In this document: positions 17,552 through 25,255 of the stretch, one piece after another
How the letters are laid out: each line of letters opens with the position of its first letter
Numbering within the stretch: position 1 is the stretch's first letter
Source: G963667675 sp963667675
Lineage (GTDB): Bacteria > Chloroflexota > Dehalococcoidia > Lucifugimonadales > UBA3495
Direction of reading: 5' to 3'
Assembly (NCBI GenBank): GCA_963667675.1
Contig: OY763929.1
Span: 124,001 to 188,000 of the forward strand
Length of the DNA stretch: 64,000 bases
The notes under the pieces: generated by a model
What the model was told of the DNA's origin: nothing
The model's database searches: none
Seen by the model: only the letters and a program-made list of their open reading frames with translations
Translations under genes and position numbers: made by a program

Positions 17552-17848
17552 CTACACCATCTCGTAGAACTCGATAAAGCTGTCCTCGCAGACCTCGACC
17601 AGTTGGTCATAAACCGACTCGAGCCCTTGCGGATATTTGGCGTCCGGGTCATAGGGAGAAGAAAGCGACTCTTGAGTCCAGTCCATGTAGACCGTATTGA
17701 CCGGACCGGGCACGGTGTGGCCGCTCCAGTACACCCGCGTCGACGACCGGCCCGCTTTCTCGAAAGCCTTCGCCACTTGATCGACTAGCTGGGCAGCCTC
17801 CCGTGTTTTCCAGGGTTTGGTTACAAACCCTCGTCTAATCAGGTACAT
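17552..17848 (-). CDS. Small hypothetical protein, possibly a dimeric alpha/beta-barrel (NIPSNAP/ABM-like) domain
   Basis: 98 residues, start MYLIRRGFVTKPWKTREAAQLVDQV with a purine-rich AAGGAGC upstream. The pattern of an N-terminal strand, a helix, then RVYWSGHTVPGPVNTVYMDWTQESL and a C-terminal helix resembles small ferredoxin-like dimeric barrels such as NIPSNAP or antibiotic-biosynthesis-monooxygenase domains. I cannot name a family with certainty. It is upstream of the carboxymuconolactone decarboxylase gene on the same strand and may be co-transcribed. Confidence 0.55.
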   Translation of the reverse strand: MYLIRRGFVTKPWKTREAAQLVDQVAKAFEKAGRSSTRVYWSGHTVPGPVNTVYMDWTQESLSSPYDPDAKYPQGLESVYDQLVEVCEDSFIEFYEMV

Positions 17849-17964
17849 CTCCGGCTCCTTTCTCCGGTGTGTCCAGCGTCATCCCCATCTGCGCCGGCAT
17901 CAGACATTGTACCCCAGCCATCAGCCCCGATATGACCCCGCCGTTGCCTCGACTGGAATCAGCG

Positions 17965-18008
17965 TGGTACAAATGCCTGCGCATTAGCCAAACTCTTGCT
18001 GAGGAAGG
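17965..18008 (+). promoter_or_regulatory. Leader motif shared with the MFS gene
   Basis: TGGTACAAATGCCTG followed by GCATTAGCCAAA and the ribosome-binding site GAGGAAGG, ending just before the start at 18016. A near-copy precedes the MFS gene at 18994-19037, with an extra small hairpin inserted. It may be a common leader or operator. Confidence 0.35.
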
Positions 18009-18015
18009 TTGTGTC

Positions 18016-18834
18016 ATGGGCCTGAGAGAGCGTATCGGCGGCGCCAGGGGCGGCATGAAGCTGGAAGACGCCCTGGCCTGGGCCGGCGCCCACAACGTCC
18101 ACTATCTCGACTTCGCCGTAGACCAGGGTCCGAACCAAATGTCGGCGTGGACCGGCCAGCGGGCCGCGGCGGTCAGGGAGGCCTGCGCCCGCCGCGACAT
18201 CCATATCGGCATCCACACCTTGTCCGGGGTCAACGTTGCAGAGTTCGCACCCTACGCTTCAGAGGGCGTGGACCGCTACCTCACGGCCTGCGTCGACCTG
18301 GCGGTGCGCCTCGGCTGTGAATGGACGACGGTCCACGGCGGGTTCCACTTCAGCGACTCCCTGGAGGCCAGGAAGCAAGCCTCTTTGGACCGGATAAAGC
18401 GGCTCGTCCACTACGCCGAGTCTAAGGGCGCCCGGCTCGTCTTGGAAAACCTGAATTTCGAACCCGACGATGCCGAAGTCCACTACCTCGCCCACAACCT
18501 CGACGAGGTCAGCTTTTACCTGGATGCCTTCCCTCCCGGCAGCTTGGACCTGGCCTGGGCGGCCAACCACGAAAACCTTGTCCCCGAAGGCGTCCTGGGC
18601 TTCCTGGACGGGTTCATACAGCGCTTTGGCATCGAACGCATCCACCAAGTTTTGCTGGCCGATAACCGCGGGTTATTCGAGGAGCACCTCATCCCGGGTC
18701 AAGGCAACATCGATTTCAAGTCCCTGCTCCGCAAACTCGAGACCGCAGGCTACCAGAGCCACTACCTCCTCACCTTCGGCGGCCTCGAAGACAAGCTCCA
18801 CGTCAGGGAGACCTTCGTCGGCTACGTAGAATAG
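18016..18834 (+). CDS. Sugar phosphate isomerase/epimerase-like TIM barrel (AP endonuclease 2 family)
   Basis: 272-residue xylose-isomerase-like TIM barrel. Metal-ligand segments are seen in TVHGGFHF, LVLENLNFEP (glutamate), LDLAWAANHENL, the histidine in IERIHQVLLADNRG, and GQGNIDFKSLL near the C-terminus. Members isomerise or epimerise sugars, inositol derivatives or keto-acids. The ATG at 18016 is preceded by GAGGAAGG; the frame is open further upstream but that part is not conserved-looking. It is the most divergent of six such barrels in the window and is followed by an MFS transporter that shares its leader motif, so uptake and isomerisation of one compound is plausible. Confidence 0.82.
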   Translation: MGLRERIGGARGGMKLEDALAWAGAHNVHYLDFAVDQGPNQMSAWTGQRAAAVREACARRDIHIGIHTLSGVNVAEFAPYASEGVDRYLTACVDLAVRLGCEWTTVHGGFHFSDSLEARKQASLDRIKRLVHYAESKGARLVLENLNFEPDDAEVHYLAHNLDEVSFYLDAFPPGSLDLAWAANHENLVPEGVLGFLDGFIQRFGIERIHQVLLADNRGLFEEHLIPGQGNIDFKSLLRKLETAGYQSHYLLTFGGLEDKLHVRETFVGYVE

Positions 18835-18885
18835 GCTGCCCGTTCGCCCTTTCACGGATGTACCCTATTACTTGGCCTGCGACTA

Positions 18886-18931
18886 GGCTGTCCGTTCGCC
18901 CTGAGGGAAATCGAAGGGTGAACGGACAGCC
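18886..18931. repeat. REP-like hairpin repeat
   Basis: Perfect 12-bp arms (GGCTGTCCGTTC at 18886-18897 and its complement at 18920-18931) around GCCCTGAGGGAAATCGAAGG. A partial left-arm copy lies at 18835-18852. Same family as 54437 and 53061. Confidence 0.65.
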
Positions 18932-18993
18932 GGTGTTGTGTAAGGGCCTCCGTCCGCAACCACAACCCCCGCTTGCAGGACTAACCTGCCAGG

Positions 18994-19037
18994 TGGTACA
19001 AAAGCCTGAGACGGGCCTGTCTCGGCATTAGCAAAAA
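18994..19037 (+). promoter_or_regulatory. Second copy of the shared leader motif, before the MFS gene
   Basis: TGGTACAAAAGCCTG, then a short hairpin (GAGAC-GGGCCT-GTCTC), then GGCATTAGCAAAAA. It corresponds to 17965-17992 upstream of the isomerase-like gene. Confidence 0.35.
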
Positions 19038-19053
19038 CGGTCCGTCGTAGCGG

Positions 19054-20373
19054 ATGGCCCTGCTCATGCAACTTACCCGCTCCAAGATATTCTACGGCTG
19101 GTTCGTGGTGGCCGGCACTGCGCTGGTGACCTTTGGCGTTTCGGGAGCGCAATTTTCCTTCGGAGTGTTCCTGAAGCCCATGACGGATGAATTCGGCTGG
19201 ACCAGGGCAGACCTGTCCCTGGCCTTCGGCATTACCTTGATGATTTCCGGCCTCTTGAGACCCGCCGCAGGTTATCTAGCCGACCGGTACAGCCCCAAGA
19301 TGGTTGTTATGGCCGGAGTGGCCATCATGGGGGCCATGTTCCTGCTTATTCCATTAGTCCAGAACCGGGCCCAGCTTTACGCCGTCTTTGCCGTGTTGGC
19401 TATCGGCGTTACCTTGGGCGTCGGGCCCATATTGACCAAGATTATCAGCAGTTGGTTTTACACCAACCGCGGCGCGGTCCTGGGCTTTATCTACGGCGCC
19501 GGCTCCATAGGCGGCATGGTCCTGGTGCCCGGGTCCTCCCTGTTCCTGGTTCTTGCCGACTGGAAGGTAGCATACTGGTTCCTGGGCCTCATGCTGCTGG
19601 TCGTCATGCTGCCCATCGGGTTGGTGTTGATCAAAAATCAGCCCCAGGACGTTGGCCTGCAGCCATTGGTTGAACCCACCGTATCCACCGAGCCAACGGA
19701 GTCCGCCTCCAACGACCGGGAGACCCTCTTCGGAAGAGACGCCACTTTCCGCGAGGCCGTGGCGACCCCGTTCTTCGCGAAGCTCACCTTTGGGTACTTC
19801 GTTTGAGGGTACTCCATGAGCTTCGTGCATGCTCACTTCATCACCTACGCAAGAGACCTCGGCTACCACCCCATGGCCGCCGCCGGTGTGTTCAGCCTCA
19901 TCGGGGGCTCGGCGCTGATTGGAGCCCTGTACCTGGGCCGGCTATCCGACCGGCAGGGGAGGCGGGTATGGTTGGGCATCTCTTACCATCTCCGCACCAT
20001 GGGCTTCGTCGTGGTGCTTCTGTCCATGGGCGTATCCTTCCTGGGAATACCGCCTCTGGGCCTCGCCCCCCTCTTGATTGGAGTGCTCTTGGTGGGCTTC
20101 TCCTGGAACGCCGTGGTCTCCATCACCGCAGCCTACGCCTCCGACCGCTTCGGCGTCACCAAGCTGGGGACAATTTACGGCGCCATGTTTGCCGTCATGC
20201 CCCTGGGCTCCGGACTGGGCGCCTACTTGGGAGGACTCCTCTACGACCATCGCGGCACCTACGACTGGGCCATCTGGTCCAATATCCTGCTATTGCTCGT
20301 GTCCGCTCTCCTGGTCTTCTCCATCCGCGAACCCAGCCGGCCCGCGACACTGGCCCCTTCAGCAGCCGGCTGA
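19054..20373 (+). pseudogene. MFS transporter interrupted by one in-frame TGA (nonsense mutation or recoding)
   Basis: Inner-membrane major-facilitator transporter of the oxalate/formate or monocarboxylate type. The frame from MALLMQLTRSKIFYGWFVVAG stops at TGA 19804-19806 (codon 251) and continues in the same frame, with no shift, as GYSMSFVHAHFITYARDLGYHPM to 20373. Together they give about 439 codons and the full 12-helix length. The TGA falls at the start of the seventh helix in LTFGYFV-stop-GYSMSF, where relatives commonly have cysteine (YFxCGF). A TGC-to-TGA mutation explains this simply; selenocysteine insertion cannot be excluded because the genome carries a SelW-like selenoprotein. 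An internal ATG at 19828 could restart the second half. Confidence 0.75.
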
Positions 20374-20454
20374 CCCGGAACTCCAGCGGCATCAATCATG
20401 CCCCAGTCGGCATACCCGTTCCCGCCGCCTGCACCAGGTGGATTCACATTTCAA

Positions 20455-20668
20455 GTGCAACACCCGGTCCAAAAATATTTCCCATGCCATCACCTTAACA
20501 AGGTGTTGCACTTCGTTTGTGAGTTTAGGGGAATCCAGAGAGCGTGGGACAGGCCAAGAAACCGCCGCCGGCCCCCCACAAGACATACCCAGTGGAGAGT
20601 TATTCAAAGCTCTCAAAACCGGGAGTAACTGAGAGCAAATGAAAGGCGACCTAAATTTTTCACCTGGA
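20455..20668 (+). repeat. Dispersed repeat, copy A, with alternative hairpins
   Basis: Two blocks are shared with 51306-51521: a 23-bp identical block at 20503-20525 (core GCACTTCGTTTGTGAGTT) and a similar block at 20637-20663 (AAATGAAAGG...CTAAATTTTT). In copy A a 10-bp inverted repeat (GTGCAACACC 20455-20464 with 20502-20511) competes with a smaller hairpin CACCTT-AAC-AAGGTG (20491-20505). This arrangement could be a leader or attenuator for the small gene that follows. Confidence 0.5.
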
Positions 20669-20679
20669 AGTAAATTCAA

Positions 20680-21042
20680 ATGAATCAGCTATCCTACATC
20701 AGGTCTCGCATCAACGCCCTACGCCGCAAGTTCGCCCTCGAAATATCCCACAACAGCATCCGGCCAATGGTCGAAGACTTTTGCTCCGGCTCCTAGGCCG
20801 CCGCGATGGACCGCAAGCCTATGCCCGAGGCCCACGCCTTCGTCCGCAAGGTCGTAGACGCCGGATTTCGCCTGCCCGCCTTCACGGCCGTCCACAGGTA
20901 CCTGGCGAAATGCCGCTCCGGCAAAGTCGTTCCCGGCGTCGAGCGCCTTCTGGGCTCCCTGCTTCCCTGGGCCACCGTCCGCGGACTGGTTGTTCTATCA
21001 GCCGACCCCAACCCGCCCACGCCCATTCGCCAGAGCGCATAA
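20680..21042 (+). pseudogene. Small basic hypothetical gene interrupted by in-frame TAG
   Basis: MNQLSYIRSRINALRRKFALE and 17 further residues end at TAG 20794-20796; the same frame continues AAAMDRKPMPEAHAFVRKVVDAGFRLPAFTAVHRYLAKC and on to 21042, giving about 120 residues in all. The two halves read as one helical, arginine-rich protein, so a nonsense mutation is likely. I do not recognise the family. It follows dispersed repeat copy A, which may be its native leader. A downstream restart at ATG 20806 could make a 78-residue product. Confidence 0.5.
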
Positions 21043-21074
21043 AGCACATAACACGCCGGGTTAGGGACAGCAGC

Positions 21075-21109
21075 CCGTTCGTGGTGAGCTTGTCGAACCA
21101 GACGAACGG
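21075..21109. repeat. REP-like hairpin repeat
   Basis: CCGTTCGT (21075-21082) and its complement ACGAACGG (21102-21109) around GGTGAGCTTGTCGAACCAG; same GTTCG...CGAAC family as 18886. Confidence 0.5.
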
Positions 21110-21183
21110 TGGCATCGTTGACACTGGGGCGGGCCTGTGTTGGAATTGGCCTATTCTGAGGCTATCCACAGGCGGGAGGCAGC

Positions 21184-22992
21184 ATGGCCACGAATGCAGC
21201 AAATAACGGGCAGGGACATCAGGGCATGCCGTTGCCTTCTATCGGGCGGCCGGTGGTGCATTCGACCCAGGGGGTGATCTCATCTGGGCATTACCTGACG
21301 TCGATGGCGGGGATGAGGATGCTGCTGACCGGCGGCAATGCCTTCGACGCCGCGGTCGCGGCCAGCTTCGCCGCGGCGGTGGTGGAGCCCATGGCCGCCT
21401 ACTCGCTGGCCGCCGAAGGGGTATTTATGCTGCACCACGCCGGCAGCGGGACGTTGAAGTCCCTCAGCGGTCAGGGTGTTGCCCCGGCTAAGGCCACCGC
21501 CGACTTCTTCACCTCCCAGGGCCTGGAGCACATTCCCACGGGTCCGGGACGCAGCGCCCACCTGTCGTTCACCGTCCCTGGCATCGTGGACGCCCTGCTG
21601 TCGCTGCTGGAATACTACGGGACCAAGTCGGTGGGCGAGGCGCTGGCGCCGGCGATTCACTACGCCGAGCGGGGCATCCCCAACTACGAGTACATGATCG
21701 GCAAGCTGAAGGCGCCGGTGACGGGCCAGCAGTTCGACAACTACCCGCCGGGGGGCTGGGACGTCTTCTACAACCACCGCGAGCTGCCCGCTATGGGCTC
21801 GCTGCTGGTGCAGCCGGGGCTGGCCAACACCCTGAAGAGCATGGCCGCCATGGACGGGGCGGAAGCGGAGACCAGGGCCGAGGGCATCCGGCTGGCCCGC
21901 AAGGTGTTCTATCAGGGTTCCGTCGCCAGGACCATCGCCGAGTGCTCGCAGAGGGCGGGAGGCATACTGGCCCCGGAGGACCTAGCCGGTTATAGCTCCA
22001 AGTACGAGCAGCCGGTGAGCATTGCGTTCCGGGGCTACGAGATATGGGGGCCCAGCGCCTGGACCCAGGGGCCGGTGTTGATGCAGACGCTGAACATGCT
22101 GGAGCGCTTCGACCTGGAGGGACTGGGCTACAACTCGCCGGCCTATATCCACACGGTGGCCGAGGCGATGAAGCTGGCCCTGGCCGACCGGGAGGCCTAC
22201 TACGGGGACATCGACTTCTCAGACATACCCGTAGAAGGGCTGCTGTCCAAAGAGTACGCGGCGGAGCGGGCCAAGCTCATCGACCCGGCCAAGGCCTGCC
22301 CGGAACTGCCGGCCTACGGCGACCCGTGGCGCTACACCAAGAACGGAGCATCGGCGCGGGCCGCCACGGCGTCGGTCCCTGCGGGGATGCGGGACGGCGA
22401 CAACGCCGGGAACGATGGCACGACCTACGTGACGGCGCTGGACCGGGAAGGGAACATGGTCAACGGGACCATCAGCGGCGGGGCCTTCGCCAAGTCGGTG
22501 TTCTTCCCGGAGCTGGGTTGCGCCCTGAGCACCCGCAGCGAGATGTTCAACTGCGTCCGCGGCCATCCCAACGTGGTGGAGCCGGGAAAGAGGCCCCGGA
22601 CAACGCTGGTGAACTACATCCTTTGCAAGGACGGCCAGCCGGTCATGACCATCGGCTGCCCCGGGGGCGACAACCAGGCGCAGGCCAACGTGCAACTCAT
22701 CCTCAACTCCTTGGTGTGGGGCATGGACCCGCAGCAGGCCGTGGAAGCGCCTAGGTTCTCCACCCAGAGCATCATCAACTCCTTCCATCCCCACGTGTAC
22801 TATCCGGGGCAACTGGACCTGGAGACGGGCATTCCCGAGTCGACGGCGGAGGAGCTGCGGGCGCTGGGGCACAAGATAGTGAGGCCGCTGAATTGCGGAG
22901 CGGGGGCGACGGTGGCCCGGAGAGACGCCGCCAATGGCGTTATGAGCACCGGGGCCGACCCTCGGCGGTCCTGCTACGCCTTGGGGTGGTGA
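21184..22992 (+). CDS. Gamma-glutamyltransferase family protein
   Basis: 602-residue Ntn-hydrolase of the gamma-glutamyltranspeptidase family. It starts MATNAANNGQGHQGMPLPSIGRPVVHSTQGVISSGHYLTSMAG and has GGNAFDAAVAASFAAAVVEPM typical of the family. The autocatalytic cleavage and nucleophile site is the threonine in GNDGTTYVTALDREGNMVN (about residue 413), and PGKRPRTTL and IGCPGGDNQ form the small subunit. No signal peptide is visible, so it is probably cytosolic; such members often act as hydrolases or acylases on N-acyl compounds rather than on glutathione. A GGGAGG ribosome-binding site precedes the ATG. It stands alone upstream of tRNA-Ser. Confidence 0.92.
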   Translation: MATNAANNGQGHQGMPLPSIGRPVVHSTQGVISSGHYLTSMAGMRMLLTGGNAFDAAVAASFAAAVVEPMAAYSLAAEGVFMLHHAGSGTLKSLSGQGVAPAKATADFFTSQGLEHIPTGPGRSAHLSFTVPGIVDALLSLLEYYGTKSVGEALAPAIHYAERGIPNYEYMIGKLKAPVTGQQFDNYPPGGWDVFYNHRELPAMGSLLVQPGLANTLKSMAAMDGAEAETRAEGIRLARKVFYQGSVARTIAECSQRAGGILAPEDLAGYSSKYEQPVSIAFRGYEIWGPSAWTQGPVLMQTLNMLERFDLEGLGYNSPAYIHTVAEAMKLALADREAYYGDIDFSDIPVEGLLSKEYAAERAKLIDPAKACPELPAYGDPWRYTKNGASARAATASVPAGMRDGDNAGNDGTTYVTALDREGNMVNGTISGGAFAKSVFFPELGCALSTRSEMFNCVRGHPNVVEPGKRPRTTLVNYILCKDGQPVMTIGCPGGDNQAQANVQLILNSLVWGMDPQQAVEAPRFSTQSIINSFHPHVYYPGQLDLETGIPESTAEELRALGHKIVRPLNCGAGATVARRDAANGVMSTGADPRRSCYALGW

Positions 22993-23044
22993 TTCCCGTA
23001 GAGGCCGCTTAATGGCCGTCACAGGACTACAGGAAGGGCGTGCA

Positions 23045-23070
23045 GATTCCTCGGCATCGCTCGGAATGAC
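23045..23070. repeat. GATTCC...GGAATGAC repeat
   Basis: GATTCCTCGGCATCGCTCGG followed by AATGAC, the reverse-orientation form of the GTCATTCC intergenic repeat; arms are only 5 bp. Confidence 0.4.
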
Positions 23071-23146
23071 GGGTGGAGCGGGAATTATGGGGGTGTGGGC
23101 GGAACTGCGGCGACAGTTAGGTTGATTCGGATATAAAATAGGCTAT

Positions 23147-23236
23147 GGAGGGATGGCCGAGCGGACGAAGGCGGCGGTCTTGAAAACCGCTATACGGGTG
23201 ACTGTATCGTGGGTTCGAATCCCACTCCCTCCGCCA
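23147..23236 (+). tRNA. tRNA-Ser (TGA)
   Basis: 90-nt class II tRNA. Acceptor arms GGAGGGA and TCCCTCC, discriminator G and encoded CCA at 23234-23236. The anticodon arm is GCGGTCTTGAAAACCGC with anticodon TGA. A long variable arm is followed by GGGTTCGAATCCC. This is the ordinary serine tRNA for UCA/UCN codons, not tRNA-Sec. Confidence 0.95.
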
Positions 23237-23240
23237 GTGG

Positions 23241-23306
23241 TTCCGTTTGCTTTTGGTGTTTGACGCGCCTGAGCCTAGATATGCCGGACGCTACAACCAA
23301 ACGGAA
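23241..23306. terminator. Inverted repeat between tRNA-Ser and the MBL-fold gene
   Basis: TTCCGTTTG (23241-23249) and its perfect complement CAAACGGAA (23298-23306), 48 bases apart. It lies between convergent genes and could fold in transcripts from either side; the long loop makes it a weak terminator candidate. Confidence 0.35.
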
Positions 23307-23316
23307 CAGGAGCTTG

Positions 23317-24189
23317 CTAGATCACTTGCCAATAGCGTCGTCCCTCGACGCGCACTACTCGTCCAAACCCGTTAGTGTGACAAATAGCCATCGGAGTATT
23401 TTCCGACTCCGACCGGTGGACCATTTTCTTCCTGGTTTGGACCGCCAAGGCAGGGTCCTCGTCAAAAACCAACACCCAGTCTGGCTCCGTAACCTGGGCA
23501 GGGTTGTGGAACACGTCCCCCATAATCAGGGCGCGCTGTCCCTGCGAGGCAATGGTCAAGCTCATGGAGCCGGGTGAATGGCCCGGAGTGGAGATGGCCG
23601 TAACCTCGCTGGTCAGGGGAGTCTCACCGGACAAAAGGTCCAAGACGCCCAATCCCTCTAATGGGCCAATGGTCTCCTCCCAGAACGAAAACCCGGCTTT
23701 TTCCCTGTCTTGGGGCGCTTTATAGAGGTCCCAATCGGCTTGGTGAGCCATATACCTGGCTCTCGGGAATGTCGCCTTCGCGTCTGGGCCCCGCTGACTC
23801 AGGTTCCAACCGACGTGGTCGGGGTGTAGATGGGTAAGAAACACGGTGTCGATATCTTCAGCGCGCAGTCCGGCAGACTTGAGTTCCGCCAACAGACGAC
23901 CTTCGGCGATGCCGCCGAAAGCGGCGACGGTGCCCGGGTTGGAATCGCTGGTGCCGAGACCGGTATCCACCAAGATGGTACGCCCTTGGGAGCGAACCAG
24001 GTAACACTCAAAATGGACCCGCAGATTGTCCGTCCCGACAAACGCCTCTGGGAATCGTTCCTGGTAGGGCGTCCATGCGTCATTTGGAACGTCGGGGAAG
24101 GTCATGCTCAGCGGCAGCGGCATCTCGGAGTCGTGCAGGACTGCGATCTCGACATTTCCTACCGATAGCTTGCTTTGCGGCATGGTCAT
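23317..24189 (-). CDS. MBL-fold metallo-hydrolase
   Basis: 290-residue metallo-beta-lactamase-fold hydrolase with a dinuclear zinc site: THLHPDHVGW (HxHxDH), STPGHSPGSM, GDVFHNP and a C-terminal HTNGFG histidine. The layout resembles quorum-quenching lactonases and similar soluble esterases; substrate unknown. No signal peptide. Two ATGs six bases apart (24189, 24183) follow AGGAG; the second has the better spacing. It is the first gene of the long minus-strand carbohydrate block and converges with tRNA-Ser. Confidence 0.9.
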   Translation of the reverse strand: MTMPQSKLSVGNVEIAVLHDSEMPLPLSMTFPDVPNDAWTPYQERFPEAFVGTDNLRVHFECYLVRSQGRTILVDTGLGTSDSNPGTVAAFGGIAEGRLLAELKSAGLRAEDIDTVFLTHLHPDHVGWNLSQRGPDAKATFPRARYMAHQADWDLYKAPQDREKAGFSFWEETIGPLEGLGVLDLLSGETPLTSEVTAISTPGHSPGSMSLTIASQGQRALIMGDVFHNPAQVTEPDWVLVFDEDPALAVQTRKKMVHRSESENTPMAICHTNGFGRVVRVEGRRYWQVI

Positions 24190-24361
24190 CGTCTCCTAGA
24201 AATATTGGCCAATGGGTCGTTGCGAAATAGTTCCGCGGGAGCTTCCAGAGGTGCACCCCCCAAATCCGCCATTCGCTGCGATTCTTGGCGATGGCGGATA
24301 ACGCGTCGCCCCTTACCTGGTTGACTGTGGAGGCTAGCCACAGCAGTAGTCGGTCTTGACT

Positions 24362-25183
24362 TCAACCCTGGTTTTCTTGATTGGCGAACGGGGTGATAGT
24401 GTCTATCAAGGCCTTGCGTTTCATGGCGATGTCTGTTCCACCAATGAGGAACAACCGTGCTCCCAGGTCATAATAATGACTCGCCTGCATTGGGCTGGAA
24501 ACTCCCATGGCGACGGTCTTTCCGGCCTCTGCAGCGAGGCCGATGATTCTATCGATCCTGGGCGCCAGGTGCTCTTCCGCTTCGGCGCCAAAGAGTCCGA
24601 GGCTGGCGCCCCAATCATTGGGCCCCACTCCTATCATGTCTATGCCTTCGACGCCAAGGATTGCGTCGATCTCTTCATACGCTTTCTCGCTCTCTACCAG
24701 CACCATCAGGCGGGTAGCGTCGTTCACTTCTTGCAGCCGTTTTTCAGGGTCTGGGCCCAGGGTGTACTCGGTCCTGGGGGTGGAGGATGATATGCCGCGC
24801 CGCCCGAGGGGCGGGTACTTGCCCAGGCGTACGAGTTCGACGGCTTGAGCAGCGCCTTCCACCATGGGTAGAGTTATTATCTCGATGCCGCCGTCGAGCA
24901 ATCTCTGTACATGGGTCCGTGACAACTCGGGGATACGCACCAGCGACACCATCCCCAGGTGAGCGATAGTCCGGCCAAGGTGAATGGCCTCTTCGTCCGA
25001 CTGGCGGCTATGTTCCAAGTCGAGCCAAACGACGTGGTAACCTGCCTGCGCTATCAACTCAATCTCGAGTTGAGTTACATCACGACAAATTACGCCGTAG
25101 AGCGGCTTACCCTGACTGAGAAGTTGACCTAATCTATCTATCAAAGTGATATCTCGTTTTATTTTGGGACGGGCTAGGTCCAA
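24362..25183 (-). CDS. HpcH/HpaI aldolase family protein
   Basis: 273-residue class II, metal-dependent pyruvate aldolase of the HpaI or 2-keto-3-deoxyglucarate aldolase family. It makes or splits 4-hydroxy-2-oxo acids into pyruvate and an aldehyde. Seen are WLDLEHSRQS with the acidic metal or base residues, LVRIPELSRTHVQRLLDGGIEIITLPMVE, VLVESEKAYEEIDAILGVEGIDMIGVGPNDWGASLG with the metal-binding glutamate and aspartate, and a typical C-terminal helix. In a block of sugar isomerases and dehydrogenases it would serve as the carbon-carbon cleavage step of a sugar-acid or aromatic route; that is inference. Confidence 0.9.
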   Translation of the reverse strand: MDLARPKIKRDITLIDRLGQLLSQGKPLYGVICRDVTQLEIELIAQAGYHVVWLDLEHSRQSDEEAIHLGRTIAHLGMVSLVRIPELSRTHVQRLLDGGIEIITLPMVEGAAQAVELVRLGKYPPLGRRGISSSTPRTEYTLGPDPEKRLQEVNDATRLMVLVESEKAYEEIDAILGVEGIDMIGVGPNDWGASLGLFGAEAEEHLAPRIDRIIGLAAEAGKTVAMGVSSPMQASHYYDLGARLFLIGGTDIAMKRKALIDTITPFANQENQG

Positions 25184-25255
25184 TGGGCGACCCGGCTCCT
25201 CAAGGAGGAGGTGCCAAGCCCTTATTTGACGAGGATAAGGCAGAGTCCAGCGAAT

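Noticed and set aside
19816..19835. Standard SECIS element after the MFS TGA
   Set aside because: Only a 5-bp stem with loop TTCGTGCAT forms; the loop does not begin with G as bacterial elements usually do. Kept as a question in the findings, not as a feature.
23147..23236. Possible tRNA-Sec, because the anticodon reads TGA and the genome seems to use selenocysteine
   Set aside because: tRNA-Sec has anticodon TCA; TGA is the anticodon of the ordinary serine tRNA for UCA, and the structure is normal for tRNA-Ser.
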